From the NCBI GenBank assembly GCA_019828595.1, contig JAHQRK010000019.1, positions 1,302,001 through 1,366,000 of the forward strand: a stretch of DNA of 64,000 nt, read 5' to 3'. Numbering within the stretch: position 1 is the first letter of the stretch; each line of letters begins with the position of its first letter. The translations under genes were made by a program, and so were the position numbers. Shown here one piece after another: positions 22,706 to 33,022 of this stretch. The notes beneath the pieces were generated by a model. The model was given only the letters and a program-made list of their open reading frames with translations, had not been told where the DNA came from and did no database searches. This stretch comes from Aphanomyces cochlioides. Taxonomy: Eukaryota; Oomycota; Saprolegniomycetes; Saprolegniales; Verrucalvaceae.

Positions 22706-25642
22706 TTACACGCGTCGACGTTTCCTCGAGGATTCATCAGCAGCGACGACAAATTCGAGTGGAATTTGACGCTCTTGGCCTCCCAATACGTACTTGACAT
22801 CCACCGTGCCATCTGCATCAAGATCAATGGGTATACATGGAGATGAACTTACTCGAGTTGATGCACTTGATCCAGCCCGTGCCTCCCAATTTGTTCATGC
22901 CAGCGCCAGTCCGTTTAGCAACGTCAACCACTTGGCCAGGACGCAAAGGCTCTTGTTCTTTGGGTGTTGTCGTTGGGGCTTCACAACTTTGAGGTTCGCT
23001 TTTCACTCTTAGCTCGACTGTCTCGCTTTGAGGCACGCTCCCTGGTTTTGTCTGCTGAGAAGCTTCATTTGATAATTCGTCAGTGTCATCATCAATGAGA
23101 ATTGTCAGAACTTCCTTGGGAGTCGAAATCTTCGGTGGTCGTCCTCGTTTACCACTCCGATTCTCTTGACTCACTGGCGTTGTCGTCGTTTTTGCACTGG
23201 CTGCACCACTGCACGGTGCTTTCTTTGGACGTCCTCGTTTTGGTTCACTGCTTGCAGATACCTTCTTTGGACGCCCTCGCTTTGGCTGTACTTGATTTGA
23301 CGGCTGATGCTCCTCCTGAGATAGTCGTTGCGGCTCCGCTTTTATCGATACCACTTTCTTTGGCCGCCCTCGATTTTTTTCCACAGGAGGAGCTGCTTCA
23401 TTTCCATCTTGCCCGGATTGATTTGCAAGATCTTGGTTGGTTTGTGCGGGTTCAGTAGACTTTTTCTTTGCCTTGCCTCGTTTGACTGGTGGGCGAACGT
23501 CGTCAGTGCTGGCTTCAGTTTGTTCTTGTTTGACTTCAAGCCCAGAGTTGCTCGTCGTTGCTTTCTTTCCAGGTTGGCCTCGTTTAACTCCAGACGATGA
23601 CGGCTTTGGCTTTTCGGTGGCTGAATTCTTCTCGAACTTTGACACTTGAAGGGATTTCTTTGGGGGTCGTCCTCTCTTAACTGCTGGCTTAGGTGCATCT
23701 TTCGTCGATTTTGTCTTTGATTTCGTTGTTGCAGCATCATCTTCGCTGACTTCAACATATTCTACTCCAGCTTTAGCACGTCGAGGGATCCGTGCTGGTG
23801 CTTTTGGACGCGCTAGTTGATCTCCACGAATGTCATCTTCCACATTGTCATCGTCTTCACCGGAAATACTTTCACCGCTCAATTCACTGGTTTCTTCATC
23901 ATCCTCTGGTTCTTCGTCTTCGTCGTCATCTTCTTCGTCTAACGAGCCATTTTTCAGTGCTCTCTTACGTTTTCCTTCTCTGGAATTAATGTCATGGATG
24001 CGCGGCCGTCCAATGGGTTTGTCACTTGCTCGCGCGACGCTGAATTTGAACGGCATGATACCGACAAGACCACTATGACCAGCCCATACGAGTTTATCCC
24101 CATGTGGAGTAAATTGCGTGCGATAAATGGCAGCAGCTCTCGGTGGAAATGTACGTTTGCCTGCTGTATTCGTGTGCTTGTAGACGAAGTGGTCAAACAT
24201 AAAGCTAGTCGCTGGCTCGACTGTCTTAATCTGAAGCCACGACACGGGCTGCATTCGTTTAGCATTGAGACGGTCAAGTCGCGTCTGGAACAGCGCTCCT
24301 GAAGCACATGCTGTGATAAGTGCTGGAGGCCCTTCTGAAGTCTTCAATTGAAGGGTCAGATCGAAATAATGAAGATGACTTACCTCCGTGGTAGTGAGTG
24401 ACCAGACTGGACTATCTACGTGGGGATGTGTGACCAAAATACGCTGCATACCATTCTATACACACAAAGATGAGTTATACTTCAGGGAAATGGCAAACGG
24501 ACGAGAGGATCAATTGAAAAAACGGACCCTTGATCGGACGCAATAAGAATTGTTGTCGGATTAAACCATAACACTTGCAGCCCAAATGTAAAGTTCAAAG
24601 CTCGATGTGCTCGAAGACACGCTCGAGGCTCGCGCAGGTCCCAAATGCGTAGGATCGTGTCCTAGAGACAAATGACATGAGTTTCAACTCGCCTGGATGA
24701 AGAATTACATTGCCAATAGAGCAAAAGAGGTATGGATCGTGGGGGCTCCATGAAATATCCCGTACAGCAACCCATCCACTGCCCCAATGATGCTCGGGCT
24801 GCTTGGAGCATGCATCCGCTAGACGAGGGAATCAATGACTAAGAAGTATCACCCAGAGTACCATCTTCAAAGCGTCGTTGAGGTATGAGGGTCTTGCATT
24901 CTGTAGCATCGACCGCATCTTGAACATTCCACATTGTAATTACTCCTGACTCAAGTTAAGTCAATAAACGAGTGGTGAGAGATACCATTGACACTTCCAG
25001 TCAGGAGCAAGTATGGATGAGTAAGAGACCACGAGACAGATAGAAAGGTGCTAGCTTGGTCCAAATAGCTGCCAACGATGGAATATGACGTTAAGTCAAT
25101 GCGATAGAGCATCAAATGGCCATCAGCAAGAGTTGCAGCGAGTAGTCCAATGCCTGCTCGGTGAGTTATGAAAACAAGCCACGCTGAAACACACCTGGAG
25201 CTTGTGTATAGGATGAAGCAAGAGGAGCCCATTTGAGACTCCATGCTAAACCACCTTGGTGGAGAATTGTGAGGATGAGAGTGGCGCGTTGGGTTGATTT
25301 CGCTGGAGCAGACCAGATTTGAATCAAATTTGAGCCTTGGTACTTCTCACTATATTGGTGATTTGGAGCTACAAGTTCTCCTAACTGTGTCTTCTCGGTC
25401 GGATGCGCACTCAAGGCAATAAACGTTGCTTCACCTTTCTTTCCACACGTATCCAAAGCCCAAACTGGACCTCCAGCGTTCATAAAGACGGCTGAATGGT
25501 CTGTATTGACATCAGAAGTCAGCGGCTTAATGCTGACTACGGACTTTGCCTTCTTTTTCGTCTCCACTAGGACTGGGACAGCATGTTTGAGCGCATCCGT
25601 CTGGTCGTGCGCCACCATCTCTTGTCTTGGTGTTGGCGACAT
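22706..25642 (-). CDS. WD40/AT-hook protein, TFIIIC-subunit-like
   Basis: Multi-exon minus-strand gene from ATG 25642 to TAA at 22706-22708 with at least six short introns. The N-terminal half carries WD40 repeats: GGPVWALDTC, GGLAWSLKWAPLASSYTQA, GIGLLAATLADGHLMLYRID, VAVRDISWSPHDPYLFCSIG, DTILRIWDLREPRACLRAHR. This resembles the TFIIIC WD40 subunit (GTF3C2/TFC6 type) that helps recruit RNA polymerase III. After an acidic stretch come at least six AT-hook-type cores (KRGRPPK, KRGRPKK, NRGRPKK), which bind AT-rich DNA in the minor groove. The C-terminal exon holds a PGQVVDV...GAGMNKLGG...DGTVDVKYVLGG module resembling a chromatin-reader-like repeat common in stramenopile proteins, then a basic tail. 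The TFIIIC link is family-level inference. Confidence 0.72.
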
Positions 25643-25656
25643 ATTTATTGGATAAA

Positions 25657-25732
25657 CATAACTCGGAAAATGTAGGAGCTATATTTGATATTTTGATGAA
25701 TCGTAGGAACAATATTCCGATATTTTCCATTT
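25657..25732. repeat. 75-bp dispersed repeat, copy 1
   Basis: Begins with ACATAACTCGGAAAATGTAG and ends with CCGATATTTTCCATT. A copy with about six differences over 75 bp occurs at 51452-51529 in the same orientation. The unit has inverted ends (CGGAAAAT / ATTTTCC), so it may be a tiny hairpin element. It sits directly upstream of the WD40/AT-hook start codon. Confidence 0.6.
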
Positions 25733-26654
25733 TTTCGAATAAAAAACCTCACACATTAATTTGATTAAAGTATGAAATTCATTTTGACTGAAATTTTTGA
25801 CAAAATGTAGGACCAAAATTCCTACGATTCATTGACCAATCATACATCTAGAAAATCTCTTTATATTGACCAATCATAATGTTTATGCCATCGATCTTGT
25901 GTATGGAGCGTATGTATGGGCGCCCAAGTTCACGAGCCGGTCAGAGCGGCACTGCAATGCATATGCACCTTCTACTCATGTTAGGCTTAGTCCCCTGAAG
26001 CTTCAGGCGACAACTCAAGCTCGACATAGAGAGAAAGACTTGACTGTGACTAGACGACTAATAACTTGTTATGTGTTTGATGCCCTCGACCAAATGGCTC
26101 TTGTCGTGCCTCGCGTTCACCATAAACAAAGCTAAATAACTAAATACCTTCGCGTTACAAAGAATATCCTAGCTCCCCTTTGTTGTATGTGTATTATCTT
26201 ACCGCTGATTCACTTTGCTCATATTCACCTCATGATGTGCATCAAGCAGACTGCGTCGTCAGACTGCATTGCATATCTCTAGGCAAACGCATAGTGTCGG
26301 TGAATGAGGTGCTTGACGCATTCTAGATATTCTGAAACCTTTGCCCTTAAGCATGTTTTCACAACACACAATCGTGATAACATATACTACGTAGTATTAA
26401 CTTCATTTAGAAAACGCTTCGCTCGGCATAAGAAAACTACACATAGCATGTGCCCCATCTGAGTTAGACACAAGCTGCTGGAGTTGGGACCATGTTATCT
26501 TCAACGTCGCTCATAAAGTTTCAACTTGGTGAATCGAACGATCTCAACTCAATTCAAATTCAGCCAATAACAATGCGGAATTAATTTGATTCGTCAAAAT
26601 CAAAATGTAGGCAATCCGTTCCTACGATTTCCAATCACAATACAGAATAAACAT
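25733..26654. other. Intergenic; short repeat near 26619
   Basis: No gene is recognised. A 25-bp block starting TTCCTACGATTTCCAATCAC (26619-26643) is identical to one at 55804-55828. Related TCCTACGATT cores occur at about 25830 and, inverted, at about 25695. The block probably belongs to a dispersed repeat family. Confidence 0.4.
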
Positions 26655-26657
26655 TTA

Positions 26658-27707
26658 GGGCCCGTCTGGATGCCACCTATTATTGAGATAATTCGCAATA
26701 TTTTGATCAATTATTGCATAATTTTGATTATCGCATAATGCACTGTCTGGGTGCCAAATATTGTATAAATTTTATTGCAATAATTTATTTCAAAACAGGC
26801 CAAATATGTAATAAATAATATTCTACTCAAAGAAGAATATTTTCCCCAATATCGTATACTACTCTGGTCCGAAATAATTGTCACATTTGACTTTTCAGTG
26901 GAGTTTCGTTGCTCCTCTTTGAGGAATTCTACATTTGATTGGTGCAAATGAAAGTGCTTTATCTCCTCTTTGATTGGATATATTTGTTCAGGCGAAATTC
27001 ATCGCCATGCAGGAGAAACAATGCCTCAAAGTTTGTCCTCTGATTCAAATTACAGAAAATCTTCCGCCAGTGAATCAAATCGCAATGAAACGCGGTCCCA
27101 CCGCACACACAAATAGATCACTTAGTCTCCGATATATTAACGGTATTTTTGAGAGACTATCGATCTAGATGCTCAAATTTGATGCTCACAACTCAAACCG
27201 AATGGTCTGGCTCTAAGGCCATTTTCCGGCGACCCTGTGAGCTCCTGCGTCCGTCCACGCATCACTGGAACATATTGAATAAGTTTGTATGCATTTGCAG
27301 GACCAAATATGGCGCCTAGAGACGTGAGCAAAGCTAAATGTGATGAGGTCTCCAATATCGTTAGGTCATATGTATATTTACTATTTTGTATGCCAATTTT
27401 ATCTTTTATGAATAATACTTTAATATAAATATGTTAAAATTTGATAAATTCTTCAAACTGTTTCATACTAAAACCAAGTTAACAAGAATTGTACCCCCAA
27501 AAATATGCAATATGACAATTATTTCGGACCAGAGTAGTAATCCACACATATTCCCAATGATTATTTTATTTTCGTGGGAATCCAGACAGTCCGAAATTTT
27601 AATTATCGTGATATTATAATACGTGGTTTGTATTATTTTGAACCAAAATACAAAATATCACATAACGAATTTTCACAATATTTTTTATTTGGCATCCAGA
27701 CGGGCCC
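26658..27707. mobile_element. PIF/Harbinger-like non-autonomous element
   Basis: 1050 bp with an 18-bp perfect inverted repeat, GGGCCCGTCTGGATGCCA, and a TTA target duplication on both sides (26655-26657, 27708-27710). A 3-bp TTA/TAA duplication with a G-rich end is the mark of PIF/Harbinger elements. No transposase is present. A second, imperfect repeat pair (CTGTCTGGGTGCC / GACTGTCTGGATTCC inverted) lies just inside. Another element is nested within it. Confidence 0.82.
26859..27537. mobile_element. Mariner-type MITE nested in the Harbinger-like element
   Basis: 679 bp with a 25-bp perfect inverted repeat beginning CTACTCTGGTCCGAAATAAT, and TA duplicates at 26857-26858 and 27538-27539. The first 13 bases differ by one from the mariner ends at 18611 (CTACTCCGGTCC). 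It has no transposase and only short meaningless frames, so it must have been moved by a related enzyme. Its insertion post-dates that of the surrounding element. Confidence 0.85.
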
Positions 27708-27710
27708 TTA

Positions 27711-28038
27711 CTCAGATAAATATATATTAAATTATTCTGATTGGTTGGAACAGACAGTTGATAGACACATTTTAAGGTGATACAAATTTAATGTATGGAG
27801 ATTCATGCAGTGCTGGTAGGCAGAATCGGATCTTTATTGCGATGCTCACTTACGAGCTAGCGCTTTTCACTACTCTTTACTTGCATCTTTAATCTTAATA
27901 TTCATCGCCATTAATTTATTCAAAGTCGGCAAGCACTCTATTGTCGACATTTCTATTATTAAATTTATTTTATAGTCGGAATTAATGGCCAATCAAATTT
28001 TTTACCAAGAAAAAGAATAAATTAAGATGAATATCCCT
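27711..28038. other. AT-rich spacer
   Basis: Very AT-rich 3' flank of the START-FYVE gene. Nothing is recognised. Confidence 0.4.
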
Positions 28039-29046
28039 CTAATAGAGCTCGGAGACGTAGTTGAGATCCGTGATCGTTGCCGCCTTGTGCGCTCTGCTCA
28101 CGACTGGCTCAGCATTATACTGGACAGTAGGAGCGCTCTTTTGTCTACGGTCTCGTCGTTGGCGGTTGGATTGAGCGCTCATACGATTTGAGCGAGAGTT
28201 TGGGGACATGTGGGCTTCATTTGGGTACGACACCGAGGAGTTGGTTGTCTCAGAGCTGCGTGACATGGATACATTGCGCTTCCTTTGGGCAAATTGACAG
28301 CAAAAACAAACGACGTGTTCGTCACAGCACGCTTCACACACGATCTGACAGCATTGCAAACAGGTCGTGAGCCTTGGCGCGCCTTTTTCGAAGTTGCGCG
28401 GCTTGACGTAACACACAGCACATCGCTTGGATGGCATAGCGGCAGTCGCAGGGGACGACGAGGATACCGGAGCAGACTGGCGAATTGTCGAGGCAGCTTT
28501 GCGCGAAGTGGTCATGCGTTTGGAAACCCACGACATCATGGAGCCATTCCAATCGATATCCATGATGGTAAATCGCGAGAGTGCAGATGGAGAAACTTGG
28601 ACAAAGACAGCTCCCCAACTCTTGATGATTGCACGTGTGCAAGACGATGCCGGTTGCGTGGGTTGCATGATGGTGGTGGATTTGCGAAACCACGCATAGC
28701 CAGGTCGGCCTTTTGCGTCGACAAATCGCTGTTTGATCTCAACGTAGACAAAATCCCGGTCTTTCACGAGGGGGACAGGGGACTTGAGGATGCTGTGCTT
28801 GACAAGGACAGATTCATCAGCTTTCAACGTAAAGAGCACAGTCGTGTCGTCGAGGCGTTCCTCTGGCGAATTCTCGATCAAATCCAAGCTTCCCATAACC
28901 TGCGTTTGTTCAATCGTAGTGGAGGACGGAACTCCATAAGTCTTCCTGTCGCGAGGAATGTAGACATTTGAGAAGGCAATCAAGTCGGCCAAGCTGGACG
29001 ATGCGACCTGCAGGAGCATTGTGATCTCGGACGCGGACGGCTGCAT
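28039..29046 (-). CDS. START-like plus FYVE-type zinc finger protein
   Basis: 335 residues from ATG at 29046. The first 200 residues look like a START/Bet-v1-like lipid-binding fold: TYGVPSSTTIEQTQVMGSLD, DTTVLFTLKADESVLVKHSI, PLVKDRDFVYVEIKQRFVDA, GRPGYAWFRKST. This is followed by a Cys-rich zinc-binding segment (CAVCYVKPRNFEKGAPRLTT, then CLQCCQIVCEACCDEHVVCF) of the FYVE-related type, and a Ser/Arg-rich low-complexity tail. This START plus FYVE pairing is a large, expanded family in oomycetes; individual roles are unknown. An open minus frame at 29269-29054 (MDGTFKQWQSITASSCSSRE) could be a first exon, but its phase does not fit the visible splice signals. Confidence 0.8.
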   Translation of the reverse strand: MQPSASEITMLLQVASSSLADLIAFSNVYIPRDRKTYGVPSSTTIEQTQVMGSLDLIENSPEERLDDTTVLFTLKADESVLVKHSILKSPVPLVKDRDFVYVEIKQRFVDAKGRPGYAWFRKSTTIMQPTQPASSCTRAIIKSWGAVFVQVSPSALSRFTIMDIDWNGSMMSWVSKRMTTSRKAASTIRQSAPVSSSSPATAAMPSKRCAVCYVKPRNFEKGAPRLTTCLQCCQIVCEACCDEHVVCFCCQFAQRKRNVSMSRSSETTNSSVSYPNEAHMSPNSRSNRMSAQSNRQRRDRRQKSAPTVQYNAEPVVSRAHKAATITDLNYVSELY

Positions 29047-30256
29047 CCTTTCTTCAACAGATCAATTTTGAAAATGACCAGAAAAAGCAACGAATTCCAT
29101 CCTGGGTGAAATTGTTACTATGGTCCAATCCAACCCAGAAGCCGGATTTGCGGTCGTGAGAACTCACCATGACAATTTCATCACACAATGGCGCTATCCA
29201 CGTGAAAAACTCTCGAGACGAGCATGAAGAAGCGGTAATCGATTGCCACTGCTTAAAGGTACCGTCCATAACGATGTCATTTCAGTGCAAACTTCTACTC
29301 AGTAGATGTATAAATTTCCCTGAAAGTTTGATGCATGGTTGGTGAGATGTTTGGTGAAAATGCGTACTATCCTCATGTAAAGACAAGCCGTTGGATCAAG
29401 GCCATTTGTACATCCCATGCGGATGCACCGAGCAGGCTCTCAACAAGACAACGACGCGCTAGTGCCTTTGTATGTATCGCAATGAAACCCGTCGTCATTG
29501 CATCTGAAAGTTACGGTCCAGGTCCAGGCATTTCTCCAAGCGTGGATGTGAGCGCCGTTTCCTGGAAGCAGCGCTGAGGATTTGAGAGGATTTAGGTGCG
29601 TTTTTTTTATGAAAGCATGTGGTGCATGGTAGACATTCCACCATCAAGATGGTTTTCGCATCGTGCGATCCTGGAAGAATCTTCTTCCTCTGACCACCGC
29701 GACGATGCGCATACAGCTGGGGAAAACTGTCCTGTCTTGGGGCGTGGCTTGACGTTAGCGCTCTGAATGTTGGCGTTCGTAGCTGTTCGAGTCATGGGAT
29801 TTCATAGGACTCGAATGGTGTCGAGACCGCCAGGGAGATGAGAGATCGTTGGTTACTATCCATCATTCGAGTGACTTGGACCAGTAACAGTTGGGAACCC
29901 CTGGCCAGAGCTTACATGAACAATTGGGTGCCAACAATGTTGTCCAACTGATCAAGAAGTGCGGGCAATCTTGTTGACACAACTGTTCCGCGGCAATCTT
30001 CATGGCTGACGGACATGGAGATCATTATGGTACTTTGAAAATAAATACTTTTCTATATCAATAACTTAATTTGATGAGTAATTCTTTACGTTAAATTGTT
30101 TACTGATAGTTGAGTCTCTTAAAACTGGTACCTTTATATTTATATATTTTACCATGACTTTGAATGCAATGTTTAAACCATGATGGATGGGCGTGGTTCT
30201 TGCACGGCACTACTCTACTCATTGCAGTATTCCTCGCGTGGCCTTGTCTTCGTTGG
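29047..30256. other. Intergenic, nothing certain
   Basis: Apart from the possible upstream exon at 29054-29269, only short frames are seen (for example 29335-29577). There is a T run near 29600 and no convincing gene. Confidence 0.35.
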
Positions 30257-30264
30257 GTTCTTAT

Positions 30265-30928
30265 AGGAGGGGTGTCACTTTTGCCGACCAGAGAATCTAT
30301 GATATCACATTTAAAAAATTTCCCCGTCGTCAAACAATCATGATTAACTATACTTCGGTGTGGGATCATCGAGATGGTCGGAAATCCTTTTGACTTGATT
30401 AAAGTATACCACATTTTAGTCAAGCTTAATTTATTTTTATCCAATCAAAGTTCTACATACCATATGGTATCCTCCAATCAGTTTACAGTTAACCTTATTA
30501 ACAATCTGAGCGACTGTGGACCACAGTCACGTGAATTAACCGCTATGGTGTATTGGAGATGATTTTTGCTTTCATTGAACACGTTCTTTTGGCGAATTTC
30601 ATGGCGCGAAGGGATTTCTATGAGAGAAAGACGAGCTGGAGATTTCTGGCCCAGTAGCGAGTGTTCTTTGGCCAGTCTGGCACCAAAAGTAGTCTTCAAC
30701 GCCATCTGTAGCGATGGAAGAGGTCGTCATATATTTTCATCCAATCAAATGATAGCCGACCAGAGTATCCATGATATCACGGATTCAGAAAACTCTGGTC
30801 GTCCGGTCGTATATGTGGTTTCTGTCAGGAGTGATATCACATTTCAGAAACCCTCCCGCTGGCCCGCTCAATGCGGGATCATGTCAGACAGATTTATACT
30901 TGAAGTTTGTATAAGTGACACCCCTCCT
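30265..30928. mobile_element. MITE with 8-bp target duplication (hAT-like)
   Basis: 664 bp with a 16-bp perfect inverted repeat AGGAGGGGTGTCACTT and a perfect 8-bp duplication GTTCTTAT (30257-30264, 30929-30936). An 8-bp duplication fits hAT-type insertion. Inside are two direct copies of a CCGACCAGAG...ATGATATCAC block (about 30286 and 30758) and inverted relatives, pointing to internal rearrangement or an older insertion. There is no transposase. Confidence 0.75.
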
Positions 30929-31194
30929 GTTCTTATTGTCGCCGTGGCCTTGACATTGCGCTGGATCGACACATTCTTTCCATCATGTTTTCAAGTTCAA
31001 TTACCGCCGGTAATGGAGCTACCGGTAATTTACCGGTAGCACAACAAAAAACGTTGCAACTTTTGCGGTCGTGGTGACATCAGTGGAAACTCTTGAAAAA
31101 CGCACAAGTTAATGTGCAGCTTTGGATTCCTTTGGCAATGCATTTCAAGAAGGAAGGAGGTGCAAGCGTCAATATGGCTCATTGTGCTCTGTTG

Positions 31195-31408
31195 ATTTCT
31201 TCGAAAGATCTGTCCAATTCCATGTGCAGTATGGTTTGTAATGTAATGGCGTTGCCAACAGATTCCACCTCAAAATTTGAAAAATGGATACACCAAATTC
31301 CATTTCTTCGAAAGATCTGTCCAATTCCATGTGCAGTATGGTTTGTAATGTAATGGCGTTGCCAACAGATTCCACCTCAAAATTTGAAAAATGGATACAC
31401 CAAATTCC
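31195..31408 (+). repeat. Perfect 107-bp tandem duplication
   Basis: Bases 31195-31301 and 31302-31408 are the same 107-bp unit (begins ATTTCTTCGAAAGATCTGTC), with no difference seen. Neither copy is clearly coding. Bases 31409-31818 show no gene. Confidence 0.85.
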
Positions 31409-31959
31409 AACTAAATTCTGAAGCTTTCCCTGGAGCGAAGGCACACAATGGGTTTTTGTCGCTTCATCCAGCCTTCCACAGGGTAGATGACAGCCCGTTT
31501 GGGTAGTCTACTGTAGAATGGGGTCCACTGAGGAGTGTACTTTGTCGTTGTCCTTGCCCCGTGGGGGACAGATAAAAGTGTGTACCATCAGAGACAAAAG
31601 TAACAAGACATCCAGTGTCTCTATCGAGCATTTGGGTGCGGAACTACGTCATGTACATGTAGATGAGTGATTGTTAGAACAAGATTGGCAACTCACGTCA
31701 CGGGTTTGGATTTGCTCGATTTCCAGCAGGTGCATCCAGAAAGTTTGACTCGGAACGATCCAGACGACCGAACGATCACCTGCTTAGACCGGTTTGACAT
31801 CGTTCAACTGGCGACAGTGGACTTTTGACAAAAGTGGGGGCTTTTAGGAAAATTTAGACAGAAGTGGGACACGTCTGACAAAAGTGGGGGCAATTTCAAA
31901 AGTGATCGATCCTGAAATGTGGGGACAAATACATAAAATAGTGTTAATAGTGTGGTTGC

Positions 31960-32346
31960 TCAACTTTTTGAAAAATTAGTATGAAATTTGAATATCATCA
32001 AACTTGCTGTAATCACGACGCCAATAGATGGATGGCGCTGCTTATAGTCAGCTGTAAGAGTGTCGTAGCAATTGGCATGCAACTTGTGCTCGCAATTGGC
32101 AGAATGCACCCATTTTCTTGCAATGCCGGCGCAAATATCACAACGTTCTAGTTTATGCACATAGCTTTGGCGCTTGCGCTCAACATCTCGTTTTTTAAGA
32201 GCCGCCATGGTAGCATCTAGGCGTTTTTCTCGTAACTTGTGATAACGAGTTTCTTTGCAGATTCGTCTCTGCTGATGCGCTTTCAAATTGCGCGAGCAAG
32301 AGAAATCCGAACGACACTTGGTGCATACGAGTCGTGATCTTTCCAT
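31960..32346 (-). CDS. C2H2/RING-like zinc-finger frame carried by the MULE
   Basis: 128 residues from ATG at 32346. There is an N-terminal C2H2-like finger (CTKCRSDFSCSRNLKAHQQ) and a basic helix (DVERKRQSYVHKLERCDICA). This runs into a second Cys/His cluster (CDICAGIARKWVHSANCEHK, then HANCY) that could bind zinc. Its start lies 22 bp from the hAT insertion site. It may be a captured host gene fragment (Pack-MULE) or a protein encoded by the element. Expression is unknown. Confidence 0.5.
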   Translation of the reverse strand: MERSRLVCTKCRSDFSCSRNLKAHQQRRICKETRYHKLREKRLDATMAALKKRDVERKRQSYVHKLERCDICAGIARKWVHSANCEHKLHANCYDTLTADYKQRHPSIGVVITASLMIFKFHTNFSKS

Positions 32347-32375
32347 TTCAGGAGACCAACTAATGACAATGTGAC

Positions 32376-33022
32376 TAGAGTTGTCAGCGAGTTAAACCGA
32401 CCCGAGTCAGACTGGGTCAACCCTGATTGACTCGTGGCGGGTTGAATCTTATTCATCAACCCGACTCGACCAGGTCAACATAACGACTGACTCTGGTTGA
32501 CTCGGTTCGACTCGAGTCGATTTTAATACATGCGCCATTGGTTATAAACATAGATTGCATAGCAGTTCCACACATCCAAACAACACGAGACTGTGTAAAA
32601 TGAAACAATGTCTGTGGATGAACCGTTCGGTGCATTGAGCTCAGACTGCGCGAGTTCATCCAACATTTACCCAAGCTCTATCTCTACAGGTGGTGATAAT
32701 CTACCCACCAATAGCTTTTATGGCGCTGGAGTACATTGTACTAACATCTACATCAGTTCCCAGTGAATCAGCGTTTACAATGGCAGGCCAAGCTGAAGAC
32801 AAACGAGGCACGAGACTAGGAGATGATTCGATCGAGATGATTTGTGAGCTACAGTCGTTCTTGAAGTTTAATTGTTGCAATAGAGTTGTTTAAAGTGTCG
32901 GAATAACCTGATTTGCTTCCAATCGAGTCGACTCAAGTTCAACTCGGGTCCAACCCGAGTCAATCAAGTCAGCCATTCCATGACCTGTGATCGATCAGAT
33001 CATCAAAGAGTTGACAACACTA
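32376..33022 (+). mobile_element. hAT element relic nested in the MULE
   Basis: 647 bp with short ends TAGAGTTGTCA on the left and TAGTGTTGTCA on the right (reverse complement), and a perfect 8-bp duplication AATGTGAC (32368-32375, 33023-33030). Many subterminal copies of a GACTCGAGTCGAC / AACCCGAGTC-type motif lie at 32390-32530 and 32920-32970, as expected for transposase binding sites. Only a fragment of the hAT transposase remains inside. Confidence 0.85.
32690..32893 (+). pseudogene. hAT transposase dimerisation-domain fragment
   Basis: The frame reads MALEYIVLTSTSVPSESAFT, then MAGQAEDKRGTRLGDDSIEM and a short LQSFLKF end. This is the conserved C-terminal dimerisation block of hAT transposases (usually SVPSERAFS...KR..L....). 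The zinc-finger and catalytic regions are missing, so the element is a deletion derivative. Confidence 0.82.

Noticed and set aside
23102..24302. Several plus-strand Ser/Leu-rich frames
   Set aside because: Shadows of the AT-hook array in the WD40 gene; low complexity with no motif.
28285..28971. 228-residue plus-strand open frame
   Set aside because: Shadow of the START-FYVE gene.
30831..30840. GTGATATCAC palindrome as a regulatory site
   Set aside because: It belongs to the internal repeats of the 30265-30928 MITE and is not tied to a gene.
32390..32540. CRISPR-like run of short repeats
   Set aside because: The repeats are irregular subterminal motifs of a hAT element in a eukaryotic genome.
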